Of a stretch of DNA of 64,000 nt, positions 29,033 through 38,512 are shown piece after piece. Position 1 is the stretch's first letter; each line of letters begins with the position of its first letter. Under the pieces are notes generated by a model. It saw only the letters and a list, made by a program, of their open reading frames with translations. It ran no database searches and was not told the DNA's origin. The DNA is from Rhodopseudomonas palustris (lineage in GTDB: Bacteria; Pseudomonadota; Alphaproteobacteria; Rhizobiales; Xanthobacteraceae), in contig NZ_QYYD01000018.1 in NCBI RefSeq assembly GCF_003591005.1, forward strand, positions 62,001 through 126,000, read 5' to 3'. The position numbers were made by a program, and so were the translations under genes.

Positions 29033-30040
29033 TCAGCTCTCCATCACGCCCTTGCGGCCCAGCAACCCGCGCGGCCGAACCAGCAGGACCACGACCGCGA
29101 TCAGATAGAGGACGATCTGATCGATGCCTGGTAGCAGCGCCTTGACCTCGTTCATCGAGGCGAACGACTGCAGAATACCGAGCAGAAATCCGGCCAGCAC
29201 CGCGCCGGGCAGCGAGCCCATGCCGCCGACCACGACGACGACGAAGGACAGCACCAGAAAATCCATGCCCATGTGGTAGTCCGGCGGCACGATCGGCGTG
29301 TACATCACGCCAGCCAGCCCGGCGACGACCGCCGCGAGGCCGAACACGATTGTGAAGCGGCGCTCGATATTGATGCCGAGCAGGCCGACGGTTTCGCGAT
29401 CCTGCATGCCGGCGCGCACCACCATGCCGAAGGTGGTGAGTTGCAGAAACGCGAAGACCAGCGCAATCACCGCCAGCGAGAAGCCGAGATACACGATGCG
29501 CCAGTAGGGATACACGATGGTGTCGGTGATCTGCAGCGAACCGGAGAACATCGCGGGCGCCGACTGAGCGATCGGATTGGCGCCGAAGAAGTGCTTGACG
29601 ATCTCCTGCAACACGATGGCGAGGCCGAAGGTCACCAGGATCTGGTCGGCGTGCGGGCGCTTGTAGAAAAACCGGATCAGACCCCGCTCGATCAGGATGC
29701 CGATCAGCAGCATCACAGGAATTGCGACCAGGATCGAGACCGGCACCGAATAGTCGATCAGCACCTTGCCCCAATCGCCCAGCATGTCCTGGACGTAGGG
29801 CGTCTTGATCTCGAGCGGGCTGCCCCAGGGGGTGGTGCGCGTCGGATCGACTTTGACGATCTCGAGGGTCAGCAGCTTGTTGAAGACCACTGCGCAGAAA
29901 GCGCCGAGCATGAACAGCGCCCCGTGGGCGAAGTTCACCACGCCGAGCGTGCCGAAGGCGAGTGTCAACCCGAGCGCGATCAGCGCGTAGGCGCCGCCCT
30001 TGTCGAGGCCGTTCATGATCTGCAGAAGGATGGCGTCCAT
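29033..30040 (-). CDS. livH: Branched-chain amino acid-type ABC transporter, permease (LivH)
   Basis: This 335-residue inner-membrane permease has LivH motifs: [21 protein letters not shown] (about 20-40) and the cytoplasmic coupling loop near [19 protein letters not shown] (about 209-227). A soluble loop of about 35 residues rich in charged and Pro residues sits between the second and third helices. That is longer than in E. coli LivH. It is separated from the upstream substrate-binding gene by 244 bases, in which I see no gene. The four transport genes downstream are tightly packed. Confidence 0.92.
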   Translation of the reverse strand: MDAILLQIMNGLDKGGAYALIALGLTLAFGTLGVVNFAHGALFMLGAFCAVVFNKLLTLEIVKVDPTRTTPWGSPLEIKTPYVQDMLGDWGKVLIDYSVPVSILVAIPVMLLIGILIERGLIRFFYKRPHADQILVTFGLAIVLQEIVKHFFGANPIAQSAPAMFSGSLQITDTIVYPYWRIVYLGFSLAVIALVFAFLQLTTFGMVVRAGMQDRETVGLLGINIERRFTIVFGLAAVVAGLAGVMYTPIVPPDYHMGMDFLVLSFVVVVVGGMGSLPGAVLAGFLLGILQSFASMNEVKALLPGIDQIVLYLIAVVVLLVRPRGLLGRKGVMES

Positions 30041-30284
30041 ACCGCGTCAGTCTCCCTGTGTCCGCCGCCTTGATCGGCGTACGTCCATCTCCAATCCCCG
30101 GCAGCCGAGCCCGGCCGCCGTTGATCCACGATTTCGTCGATGAGTTCGTCCGGTCCTGGCAGCTTGACGTCACGCCGGCGCGACGGAGCAGGTCGCCAGA
30201 CACGCGGCGGTCGGCTGCACCGGGGCGCAACCGACCGGTCGACATCTGGCGCGGCGACGCCTCCAGCGCCGCAGTGCGATCAGA

Positions 30285-31637
30285 TCAGCCGCAGGCCTTG
30301 GCGTCCTTGGAGCCGAGTTCGCCGCCGAAGATGCTCGGATCGTAGGTCACCTGCGATGCCGGCACGATCTTCTTCACTTCCAGCAGATCGAACTTGTCCT
30401 TGGGCTTTTCCTTGCCCTGCACAACCAGCACGTCTTTGAAGCACTGGTGATCGGCGGCGCGGTACAGCGTCTTGCCGTTGCCCGTGCCGTCGAACTCGAA
30501 GCCCTCCAACGCCGCGATCACCTTCGACGGATTGAAGGTGCCGGCGCGCTCGACGGCGTCGGCATAGAGGATGGCCTGGACGTAGCAAGTTTGTGCGGCT
30601 TGCGACGGCGGTGTGCCGTAAGCAGCGCCGAACGACTTGGTGAACGCGGCGGTCGCGGGGTCTTCCAGCTTCCAGTCCCAGTTTGCGGTGCCGTAGATGC
30701 CCTTGATCGCGTCGCCGGCGCCTTGCGCCATCAGTTCGGAGAACAGCGGCACCACGATTTCGAACTTCTTGCCGTTCGCCATCTTATCGCGCAGGCCGAA
30801 TTGCACCGCCTGGGTCAAGGAGTTGATCATATCCTTGCCGTAGTGGTTGAGGATCAGCACGTCGGCGCCGGAGTTCAACACCGGGGTGATGTACTGCGAG
30901 AAGTCTGCTGCGCCGAGCGGCGTACGCACGGCCTTGACGGTCTTCCAGCCCTGTTTCTCGGTTGCGTCCTTGATCGACTCTTCCTGGGTCCAGCCCCAGG
31001 TGTAGTCCGCGGTCAAATGATAGGCCTGACGGTCCTTGCCGTAGGCTTCGGCAAGCACCGGACCGAGCGCCACGCCTGACATGTACGCATTGAAGAAATG
31101 GCGGAAACCGTAGGCGCGCTTGTCCTTGCCAGTGGTGTCGTTGGAGTGGGTCAGGCCCGCCATGAAAATCACACCGATGTCCTGGCACAGCGACTGCACC
31201 GCGACGGCTTCGGCCGACGACGAGCCGCCGGTAATCATGATCGCGCCGTCCTTCTCGACCATGCGCTTGGCCGAGGCACGTGCCGCGTCCGCCTTGGTCT
31301 GAGTGTCGCCGGAAACGAAAGTGACCTTCTTGCCGAGAATGCCGTTGCCCTTGAGCGCCAGCGGCTTCATGGTTTTGAGCATGCCGCCGTCGCCCTCGCC
31401 ATTGAGGTGCTTTACGGCCAGCTGATAGGCCTTCAGCTCGTCCATGCCTTCGTCCGCATAGGCGCCCGATTGCGGCACGTTGAAGCCGAACACCACGTCT
31501 TTGCCTTTGGGCATGTTGCAGAACTCATCCGCCCAGGCGTCGCGAATGAAAAACGTCGGTGTGGCCAGCGCGGCGGCGCCGGCGAGGCCAGTCTTGAGAA
31601 TGCGTCGTCGATTAATGATGAGCTTGTCGTGGGCCAT
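30285..31637 (-). CDS. ABC transporter substrate-binding protein, Tat-exported (type 1 periplasmic binding protein)
   Basis: This 450-residue periplasmic protein feeds the livHMGF permease. The N-terminus NRRRILKTGLAGAAALATP is a twin-arginine signal, with cleavage expected after AWA near residue 36. The mature part has the Leu/Ile/Val-binding fold: FGFNVPQSGAYADEGMDELKA, then GGSSSAEAVAVQSLC and the hinge strands. AGGAGGAAAC before the ATG is a very strong ribosome site. The ligand may be an amino acid, amide/urea or an aromatic acid; R. palustris has many such systems, and the sequence alone does not tell. It is the first gene of the cluster. Confidence 0.87.
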   Translation of the reverse strand: MAHDKLIINRRRILKTGLAGAAALATPTFFIRDAWADEFCNMPKGKDVVFGFNVPQSGAYADEGMDELKAYQLAVKHLNGEGDGGMLKTMKPLALKGNGILGKKVTFVSGDTQTKADAARASAKRMVEKDGAIMITGGSSSAEAVAVQSLCQDIGVIFMAGLTHSNDTTGKDKRAYGFRHFFNAYMSGVALGPVLAEAYGKDRQAYHLTADYTWGWTQEESIKDATEKQGWKTVKAVRTPLGAADFSQYITPVLNSGADVLILNHYGKDMINSLTQAVQFGLRDKMANGKKFEIVVPLFSELMAQGAGDAIKGIYGTANWDWKLEDPATAAFTKSFGAAYGTPPSQAAQTCYVQAILYADAVERAGTFNPSKVIAALEGFEFDGTGNGKTLYRAADHQCFKDVLVVQGKEKPKDKFDLLEVKKIVPASQVTYDPSIFGGELGSKDAKACG

Positions 31638-32260
31638 GTTTCCTCCTCGGTGATCGACTAAAACGGCGCCTCTTGTTACCGATGATCACACGCGTGCGTG
31701 ACCGTACGGCCCAAGCTTTGGTCGCCTTGTTTGTCGCATGGTCGTGGGCCGAGCCTGAATCCGTCAACCACTACGTTTGGTGTAGATCGCTGCTAATTGC
31801 AGTCGCGGTAGTAATCGTTGGTGCGATGCGATCAAGCTGCGGCGAAACGCGCAACGGCACCTGCAGGCAGATCTTTTCAAAGCGGCGCCGGCTGACGGTG
31901 CGGATGGTGCGCGGTGGCGCAGCAATTAGCAGGAGGTGGACTATTCGCGTCAAATGGCCGCGGTCGTGCGTTGCTGATAGGAGGTAAATACTGATCGAAC
32001 AGAGCGAGGGCTCTGACGTTTGGGCTGAAGCGGTTTGAAAATCGTCGAACGACGCGTCAGCGTGGTGAGCCGGATGGGGCAGTCAAGCGTGAGCTGCGGA
32101 AGCAGGTAATACCTGCGACATTTCGGACTACTGAGCCCCCTGTAAGCAACGCATCGTACGACAATGGACGATTGCTGATCTCATCGGGCAATCGCGACGA
32201 GCCCGCCGCTTGCTGGCGCGGCGGCGTCGGCGATACATCAACCCGATCGCGGGCGTCTGC
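31638..32260. other. Non-coding gap of about 620 bases
   Basis: This stretch separates the substrate-binding protein gene from xth and should hold the promoter of the ABC transporter operon, read leftward. Open frames here (for example about 100 codons at 31673-31987) have no ribosome site, no recognisable motif and atypical composition for the window. I found no decayed-gene similarity and no clear hairpin terminator. Base composition appears lower in GC than neighbouring genes around 31760-31820. Confidence 0.5.
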
Positions 32261-33052
32261 TCAGGCCGTCTCCAGATCGAAATCCGCCCACACCGGGACA
32301 TGGTCGGACGGCTTCTCCCAATTCCGCACATAACTGTCGATGCCGACGCCGCGCAGGCGATCGGCGGCCTGCGGGGACAACAGCAGGTGGTCGATGCGGA
32401 TGCCCCAGTTCTTCTGCCAGGCACCGGCCTGGTAGTCCCAGAACGTGTATTGGCCGGGCGCGTCGGTCGTGGCGCGGAGCGCGTCGGTCAGGCCGAGGCC
32501 GAGCAGGGCCTGAAAGCTCTCCCGCGTTTCCGGCCGGAACAGCGCGTCGTTGACCCAGGCGGCCGGGTTGTGAACGTCTTCAGGCTGCGGAATCACGTTG
32601 AAGTCGCCGGCCAGGATCAGCGGCTCCTCGGTTTTCATCCGCTCCTTCGAATATTGAAGGAGCCGTGACATCCAGCTCAGCTTGTAGGGATATTTCTCGC
32701 TGCCGACCGGGTTGCCATTGGGCAGATACAGGCACGCGACCCGAACCACCCCGCGCTTCAGCGAGATCACGCCCTCGAGGAAACGGGCATGAACGTCGCT
32801 CTCATCGCCGGCGAGCCGCGGCGTGGCTTCTTCAAGCGGATGCTTCGACAGCAGAGCGACGCCATTGAACGTCTTCTGGCCATGAGTGACGACGTTGTAG
32901 CCGAGCGCCTCGATCGGCTCGCGCGGGAACGCCTCGTCGACGCATTTGATCTCCTGCAGGCAGACCACGTCCGGCTGGCAATCGTTCAGCCAGGTCAGCA
33001 GGTGGTCCAGCCGCTGTCGGATCGAGTTCACGTTCCAGGTCGCGATCCGCAT
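32261..33052 (-). CDS. xth: Exodeoxyribonuclease III
   Basis: This 263-residue DNA repair enzyme of the endonuclease/exonuclease/phosphatase family cuts at abasic sites and removes 3' blocks. MRIATWNVNSIRQRL starts the fold. CLQEIKC (metal-binding Glu) follows near residue 35, then ACLYLPNGNPVGS and LAGDFNVIPQPEDV with the catalytic Asp/Asn. RIDHLLLSP and SDHVPVWADF supply the last Asp-His pair. The frame remains open far upstream, but that extension runs antisense to the efflux adaptor gene, so the ATG at 33052 is correct. It is divergent from the RND genes. Confidence 0.95.
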   Translation of the reverse strand: MRIATWNVNSIRQRLDHLLTWLNDCQPDVVCLQEIKCVDEAFPREPIEALGYNVVTHGQKTFNGVALLSKHPLEEATPRLAGDESDVHARFLEGVISLKRGVVRVACLYLPNGNPVGSEKYPYKLSWMSRLLQYSKERMKTEEPLILAGDFNVIPQPEDVHNPAAWVNDALFRPETRESFQALLGLGLTDALRATTDAPGQYTFWDYQAGAWQKNWGIRIDHLLLSPQAADRLRGVGIDSYVRNWEKPSDHVPVWADFDLETA

Positions 33053-33196
33053 GTCGTTATCCGCTCGTTCAAAATTTCCGCCGCTGCCATACCATGCCCT
33101 GCGCCGCTGTGATAAGTCTTTGTAAAATCGAGACCTAATTTTGCAGATGCGGGGACGGGCGCTGCGTCGCCCCGCGACAGGCTGACACGGAGTGTC

Positions 33197-34330
33197 ATGA
33201 CGAAGCGTCGCTGGATCATCATCGCCATCGTGCTCGCCGCAGGCGGCTTCGCGGCCTACGAATTGCGGCCGTATTGGATGGCCGACCAAAAAGTGGCTGC
33301 GAAAGCTGCGCCGCGAGCGCGCGTGGTGGCGGTTGATAGCGCTAAAGCGGTCCGCAAGCCGGTTCCGATCGATGTCGACGCCATCGGCATGGTGACGCCG
33401 ATCTCCAGCGTGGCGCTGAAGTCGCGGCTCGAGACCACGATCGTGGGCGTCCATTTCGAAGATGGGGCGCGGGTGAAGGAGGGCGATCTGCTGTTCACGC
33501 TCGACGCGCGGCAGATCGACGCCCAGATCGAACAGGCCGAGGGCAATCTGGCCCGTGACCGCGCCCAGCTCGCCGGTGCGGAACGTGATCTGCGTCGCTA
33601 CAACGAGCTGATCGGGAAGGGGGCTACCACCCAGGTCAATCTCGACAACGCCAAGACCCAGGCCGACATTCTTGCCGGCACCATCAAGGGTGCGCAATCG
33701 GCGCTCGACAATCTTCGGGTCCAGAAGAGCTACACCACGATCCGCGCGCCGTTCCCGGGGCGGATTAGCGCGGCCAACGTCAAGATCGGCAATTTCGTGC
33801 GCCCCGCCGACACCGCGCCGCTCGCGACGATCAACCAGATGGCCCCGGTGTATGTCAGCTTCGCCGTGCCGCAGCGGGTGCTTGCCGATCTCCGCGACGC
33901 GATGGCCGCCGGAACCACCCGAGTGGTCGCGACAATTCCAGGCAGTGGGCGATCGGAGGAAGGCAAGGTGGCGATGGTGGAGAATACCGTCGACGCCGCC
34001 ACCGGCATGGTGATGGTCCGCGGCATCATGGACAATGGCAACGAGACGCTGTGGCCGGGTACGCTGGTCAACACCAAGCTGACGATCCGTACCGAGGAGG
34101 CCGTCGCTGTTCCGACGGTCGCCGTGCAGCGCAGCCAGAGCGGCAACTTCGTCTTCGTCATCAAAGATGGGGCGGCTCATGTGCAGCCCGTCAAGGTCAG
34201 CCGTACCCATCAGGGCGAGACCGTGATCGCCGAAGGCCTTGCCGGTGGCGAGGACGTGGTGACCGACGGCCAATTGCTGCTGTCGGAGGGCACCAGGGTC
34301 GAGCCGCGCAGCCGCAAGGCCGGAGCCTGA
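33197..34330 (+). CDS. RND efflux pump periplasmic adaptor subunit (membrane fusion protein)
   Basis: This 377-residue adaptor is anchored by an N-terminal hydrophobic segment (about residues 6-24). A split lipoyl domain (VALKSRLETTIVGVHFEDGARVKEGD, about 75-100) flanks an alpha-helical hairpin (about 105-170). The return strand is YTTIRAPFPGRI. The beta-barrel and membrane-proximal domains occupy the rest (LWPGTLVNTKLTI). It resembles MdtA. It links the inner-membrane pump encoded four bases downstream to an outer-membrane channel that is not in this window. The promoter gap to the divergent xth is 144 bases. Confidence 0.9.
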   Translation: MTKRRWIIIAIVLAAGGFAAYELRPYWMADQKVAAKAAPRARVVAVDSAKAVRKPVPIDVDAIGMVTPISSVALKSRLETTIVGVHFEDGARVKEGDLLFTLDARQIDAQIEQAEGNLARDRAQLAGAERDLRRYNELIGKGATTQVNLDNAKTQADILAGTIKGAQSALDNLRVQKSYTTIRAPFPGRISAANVKIGNFVRPADTAPLATINQMAPVYVSFAVPQRVLADLRDAMAAGTTRVVATIPGSGRSEEGKVAMVENTVDAATGMVMVRGIMDNGNETLWPGTLVNTKLTIRTEEAVAVPTVAVQRSQSGNFVFVIKDGAAHVQPVKVSRTHQGETVIAEGLAGGEDVVTDGQLLLSEGTRVEPRSRKAGA

Positions 34331-34334
34331 GAAG

Positions 34335-37300
34335 ATGACCTTGTCCGAGCTGTGTATCCGTCGGCCGGTGATGACGACGCTGATCACCGCGTCGCTGATC
34401 GTGTTCGGGCTGTTCGGCTACCGGCTGCTGCCGGTGTCGGCGTTGCCCAAGGTCGACTTTCCGACCATCGCGGTGACGGCGACGCTGCCGGGCGCCAGCG
34501 CAGATACGATGGCGGCTTCGGTCGCTGGGATCATCGAGCGACAGCTCTCGACTATCGCCGGCATCTCGTCGATGTCGTCGAACTCGTCGCAAGGCACGTC
34601 AGTCATCACCATCCAGTTCGATCTCGGCCGCAACATCGACGCGGCAGCGCTCGACGTCCAGACTGCGCTGACGATCGCGCAGCGGCGGCTGCCGATCGAA
34701 ATGACGACGCCGCCGAGCTTCCGCAAGGTGAACCCCGCGGAGTTTCCGGTGCTGTTCGTGGCGTTGAGTTCGGCGACGCTGCCGCTGTCGGCCGTCAACG
34801 AATATGGCGACATCACCATCGGCCAGGCGCTGTCGCAGATTCCCGGCGTCGCCCAGGTGGTGATCTACGGGCCGCAGAAATTCGCCGTCCGGGTGCAGGC
34901 CGATCCCGAAGCCGCGGCGGCGCGCGGCCTGTCGCTCGAAGATATCCGCGCCGCGGTCGCGCGCGCCAACTCGTCGACGCCGGTCGGCACCATGAGCGGC
35001 CCGAAGCAGGACTTCGTGCTACAGGCCTCCGGCCAGATGGACAAGGCCGCCGACTATCGCCAGATCGTGGTGGCGTGGCGCAACGGCTCGCCGGTCAAAC
35101 TCGACGAGGTTGCGCGGATCTACGACAGCGTCGAGAACGACCGGCTCGCGACCTGGCTGAACGACGACCGCGCCATCGTGCTGGCGATCCAGAAGCAGCC
35201 CGACGCCAACACGGTCGCTGTGGTCGATCTGGTGCGCGAGCGCTTGCCCTCGCTGCGCGCGCAAATCCCGCCGTCGGTCGAGATGACGGTGACGATGGAT
35301 CGCTCGATCTCGGTGCGGCAGGCCGTGTTCGACGTCCAGGAGACGCTGGCGATCGCCGTGGTCTTGGTCGTGCTGGTGATCTTCCTGTTCCTGCGCAAGG
35401 CGTCCGCGACCTTCATCCCGGCGCTGGCGGTGCCGATCTCGCTGCTCGGCACCTTCGCCGTGATGTACATGCTCGACTTCTCGATCAACAACATGACGCT
35501 GCTGGCGCTGACGCTGTCGGTCGGCTTCGTGGTCGATGACGCCATCGTCATGCTCGAGAACATCATGCGGCACATCGAGGACGGCATGCGGCCGTTCGAG
35601 GCGGCGCTGAAGGGCGCCCGCGAGATCGGCTTCACCATCATCTCGATCACGCTGTCGCTGATCGCGGTGTTCATCCCGGTGCTGCTGATGGGCGGCATCG
35701 TCGGCCGGGTGTTCCGTGAGTTCGCTGTCACCATCTCGATCGCCATCCTGGTGTCCGGCTTCGTGTCGCTGACGCTGACGCCGATGCTGTGCGCGCGGAT
35801 GCTCAAGGCGCACGATCCGCACAAGCGCGAGAACGTCGTGCTGCGCGCCTTCGAGGCGATGTTCGCGGCCTGGCTGCGCAGCTACGAATGGGCGCTCGAC
35901 AAGGTGCTGGCGCACAAGTTCCTGATGCTGCTGGTCACCTTCGCGACGCTCGGCGGCACGATCTATCTGTACATGGTGGTACCGAAGGGGTTCTTTCCGC
36001 AGGAGGACACCGGCTTCCTGATCGGCGTTACCGAGGCGGCGACCGACACCTCGTTCGAGGCGATGAAGGAGCGCCAGCTGGCACTGGTGCAGATCCTCCG
36101 CGAGGATCCGGCGGTCGACTACATCAACAGCACGGTCGGCGCCGGCGGGCCCAATCCGACCGCGAATTACGGCCGGCTGTTTGTCGGCCTGAAGCCGATC
36201 AAGGAGCGCGATCCCGCACCGAAGGTGATCTCACGGCTGCGCCAGCAGGCGGCGCAGGTGCCCGGCATTCAGGCGTTCTTCCAGAGCATCCAGAACCTCA
36301 ACGTCGGCGGCCGCATTTCCAAGAGCCAGTATCAGTACGTGATGCAGGGCAGCGACACAGAAGCGCTGTACCGTCTCGCGCCCGAGATGCGCGACAAGAT
36401 CGCCAAGCTGCGGGGCCTGCTCGACGTCACCACCGACCTCTACATCCGCAATCCGCAGATGACGGTGGAGATCGACCGCGAGAAAGCCGCGGTTTACGGC
36501 ATCACCGTCGATCAGGTCCGCAACCAGTTGTATAACGCCTACGGCTCGCGGCAGATCGGCACGATCTACACGCCGACCAACGATTATCAGATCATCCTCG
36601 AGGTGCAGCCGCAGTTCCGCGTCGATCCGAACGATCTGTCGAAGCTGTACCTGAAGACGGCCAACAACCAGACTATCCCGATCGAGGCGGTGGCGCGGAT
36701 GGTGCCGAGCATCGGCGCGCTGCAGATCAATCACCAGGGCCAGCAGCCCGCGGTGACGATCTCCTTCAATCTCGCGGAGGGCCGTTCGCTCGGCGAGGCG
36801 GTCGATCGCATCACCCAGATCGAGCGTGAGTCGAATCTGCCGGCGACGATCTTCACCGGCTTCTCCGGCACCGCGCAGGTGTTTCAGGAGAGCTTGCGCG
36901 GGCAGGGCGTCCTGATCCTCGCCGCGGTGTTCGCCGCCTTTGTGATCCTCGGCATCCTCTACGAGAGCTTCATCCATCCGATTACGATCATTTCCGGCCT
37001 GCCGTCGGCCGGCATCGGCGCGATCCTGACGCTGATGCTTTTTAAGATGGAGTTGTCGGTGATCGCGATGATCGGCATCGTTATGCTGGTCGGCATTGTC
37101 AAGAAGAACGCCATCATGATGGTTGACTTCGCACTGGAGCGGCGCCGGGTCGGGCTGTCTGCCGAACATGCGATCCGCGAAGCGGCGCTGCTGCGCTTCC
37201 GGCCGATCATGATGACGACGCTGGCGGCGATCTTCGGCACGCTGCCGATCGCCCTCGGCGCGGGCGCCGGCGCCGAACTGCGCCAGCCGCTCGGCGTTGC

Positions 37301-37460
37301 TGTGGTCGGCGGCCTGCTGGTGTCGCAGTTACTGACGCTGTTTATCACCCCGGTGATCTACATCTATCTCGACAAGATCGACCGCAAGCTGAAGCGCCGG
37401 CTCGAGCCGCAGCTCGAGGAGCTGCCGGAGGACCGCCCGCGCGCGGTGGCGGCGGAATAG
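34335..37460 (+). CDS. RND (HAE1) family efflux transporter permease, MdtB/MdtC-like
   Basis: This 1041-residue proton antiporter has the standard RND layout: first helix (about 12-30), porter domain, helices 2-6, second porter domain and helices 8-12. Asp401-Asp402 (FVVDDAIVMLENIMRH) in the fourth helix are the proton-relay acids. GIVKKNAIMMVDFALE is the matching segment in the second half. The N-terminal LCIRRPVMTTLITASLI and the QDTGF-like QEDTGFLIG motif are also typical. Substrates are probably drugs, detergents or aromatic compounds. It is cotranscribed with its adaptor. Confidence 0.93.
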   Translation: MTLSELCIRRPVMTTLITASLIVFGLFGYRLLPVSALPKVDFPTIAVTATLPGASADTMAASVAGIIERQLSTIAGISSMSSNSSQGTSVITIQFDLGRNIDAAALDVQTALTIAQRRLPIEMTTPPSFRKVNPAEFPVLFVALSSATLPLSAVNEYGDITIGQALSQIPGVAQVVIYGPQKFAVRVQADPEAAAARGLSLEDIRAAVARANSSTPVGTMSGPKQDFVLQASGQMDKAADYRQIVVAWRNGSPVKLDEVARIYDSVENDRLATWLNDDRAIVLAIQKQPDANTVAVVDLVRERLPSLRAQIPPSVEMTVTMDRSISVRQAVFDVQETLAIAVVLVVLVIFLFLRKASATFIPALAVPISLLGTFAVMYMLDFSINNMTLLALTLSVGFVVDDAIVMLENIMRHIEDGMRPFEAALKGAREIGFTIISITLSLIAVFIPVLLMGGIVGRVFREFAVTISIAILVSGFVSLTLTPMLCARMLKAHDPHKRENVVLRAFEAMFAAWLRSYEWALDKVLAHKFLMLLVTFATLGGTIYLYMVVPKGFFPQEDTGFLIGVTEAATDTSFEAMKERQLALVQILREDPAVDYINSTVGAGGPNPTANYGRLFVGLKPIKERDPAPKVISRLRQQAAQVPGIQAFFQSIQNLNVGGRISKSQYQYVMQGSDTEALYRLAPEMRDKIAKLRGLLDVTTDLYIRNPQMTVEIDREKAAVYGITVDQVRNQLYNAYGSRQIGTIYTPTNDYQIILEVQPQFRVDPNDLSKLYLKTANNQTIPIEAVARMVPSIGALQINHQGQQPAVTISFNLAEGRSLGEAVDRITQIERESNLPATIFTGFSGTAQVFQESLRGQGVLILAAVFAAFVILGILYESFIHPITIISGLPSAGIGAILTLMLFKMELSVIAMIGIVMLVGIVKKNAIMMVDFALERRRVGLSAEHAIREAALLRFRPIMMTTLAAIFGTLPIALGAGAGAELRQPLGVAVVGGLLVSQLLTLFITPVIYIYLDKIDRKLKRRLEPQLEELPEDRPRAVAAE

Positions 37461-37496
37461 GTTGTCAGCTAAAGTTAGGATGGAGGGAGTAGGTCA

Positions 37497-37718
37497 ATGC
37501 AGGATCGCATCGTTCTCGACCCGTCTGTGCAAGCCGGTAAGCCGGTGATCCGCGGTACGCGCATTTCTGTGGAGTTCGTCATCGGGTTGATGGCCGACGG
37601 CTGGACCCAAGCAGATATCATTGCAAACTACCCGACGCTGACGCCGGATGACATCGCGGCCTGTTTGGCCTATGCGCGAGACGTTCTGCAGTCCGAGCGG
37701 GTTTTCCCTGCGGCATGA
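37497..37718 (+). CDS. DUF433 domain antitoxin
   Basis: This 73-residue protein is a typical DUF433 antitoxin with a small winged-helix-like fold. RIVLDPSVQAGKPVIRGTRI is followed by VIGLMADGWTQADIIANYP and LTPDDIAACLAYA. It would bind the partner toxin and repress its own promoter. Its TGA is one base before the GTG of the toxin gene, so they form a coupled pair. GGAGGGAG upstream of the ATG is a good ribosome site. Confidence 0.88.
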   Translation: MQDRIVLDPSVQAGKPVIRGTRISVEFVIGLMADGWTQADIIANYPTLTPDDIAACLAYARDVLQSERVFPAA

Positions 37719-37719
37719 C

Positions 37720-38076
37720 GTGCGCTTCCTTGCCGACGAGAATATCCCGCGCTCCCTCGTGCAATCGTTGCTCGACGAGGGCCATGATGTTGTCCGGATC
37801 GGAACGCTTGCCGCTGGTGCCAGCGACCCGACTGTCCTTGAGCTTGCACGGCGCGAAGGCCGAGTCGTTCTAACCTTCGACAAGGATTTCGGCGAGTTGG
37901 CGCGGGCATCCAAGCTTGGATCACCCTCCGGCGTCGTTCTGTTCAGACTGCCGATCACGCCTTCGGATGGCGCGCGCCTGGCGCGTATCGTTTCGAGCCG
38001 CAGCGATTGGAGCGGCCATTTTGCGGTGGTCGATTCTCACCGTGTTCGAATCAAGCCCTTACCTATCTTGGACTAA
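37720..38076 (+). CDS. DUF5615 PIN-like toxin
   Basis: This 118-residue protein has the DUF5615 PIN-like pattern: acidic residue Asp6 in RFLADENIPRSL, then VLELARREGRVVLTFDKDFGEL with Asp54 and Asp56. PIN-like toxins usually cleave RNA, using these acids to bind metal; that activity is inferred. The GTG at 37720 is the start that best fits the family and lies one base after the antitoxin stop. Its 3' end overlaps that of the convergent erpA gene by four bases. Confidence 0.85.
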   Translation: MRFLADENIPRSLVQSLLDEGHDVVRIGTLAAGASDPTVLELARREGRVVLTFDKDFGELARASKLGSPSGVVLFRLPITPSDGARLARIVSSRSDWSGHFAVVDSHRVRIKPLPILD

Positions 38077-38405
38077 ATCGAAAAACTCGTCCCGCAGCCG
38101 CACGACGCTGTGGCGTTCGGGTTGTTGACCCGGAACGAGGCGCCGATCAGATCGTCGACGAAGTCGACTTCGGAGCCGGCTAGGAACGGTACCGAGGCTG
38201 AATCGACCAGCACCACCGCGCTGTCGCGGGCGATGACGAGGTCGTCGTCGGTCTTGGCGCGCTCGACGTCGAATTTGTACTGGAAGCCGGAACAGCCCCC
38301 ACCTTCGACGCTGATGCGCAGCATCGCGCCGTCGCCTTCGCCCTTGAGGATTTCGCCGATCCGGCGCGCCGCGCGCTCGCTGATGGTGACGCTGCTGTCG
38401 GTCAT
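38073..38405 (-). CDS. erpA: Iron-sulfur cluster insertion protein (A-type carrier, ErpA/HesB family)
   Basis: This 110-residue carrier accepts iron-sulfur clusters and passes them to apo-enzymes. The three conserved ligands are Cys38 ([11 protein letters not shown]), Cys102 and Cys104 ([10 protein letters not shown]). The length and the N-terminal [15 protein letters not shown] are typical. It runs opposite to the toxin gene and faces away from dgt. It is named ErpA on overall pattern; IscA-like or SufA-like function cannot be excluded from sequence. Confidence 0.9.
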   Translation of the reverse strand: MTDSSVTISERAARRIGEILKGEGDGAMLRISVEGGGCSGFQYKFDVERAKTDDDLVIARDSAVVLVDSASVPFLAGSEVDFVDDLIGASFRVNNPNATASCGCGTSFSI

Positions 38406-38512
38406 CTGTCGCTCCGTATCCCGAACTGGGATTGTGCCGTCATTGGAATTCCATGCAAGCCATAGTTAAGTGCACCGCAACGCAGAATCAAACGAGTCTA
38501 GGAACGTTCAAC

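Noticed and set aside
30120..30290. Possible small gene between livH and the substrate-binding gene
   Set aside because: The open frames here are shadow-like and lack start signals; the gap is ordinary operon spacing.
31673..31987. 104-codon plus-strand frame in the ABC operon promoter gap
   Set aside because: No ribosome site, no motif, atypical amino-acid composition.
33053..34387. Upstream in-frame extension of xth to 708 codons
   Set aside because: The extra 445 codons lie antisense to the efflux adaptor gene; exonuclease III begins cleanly at MRIATWNV.
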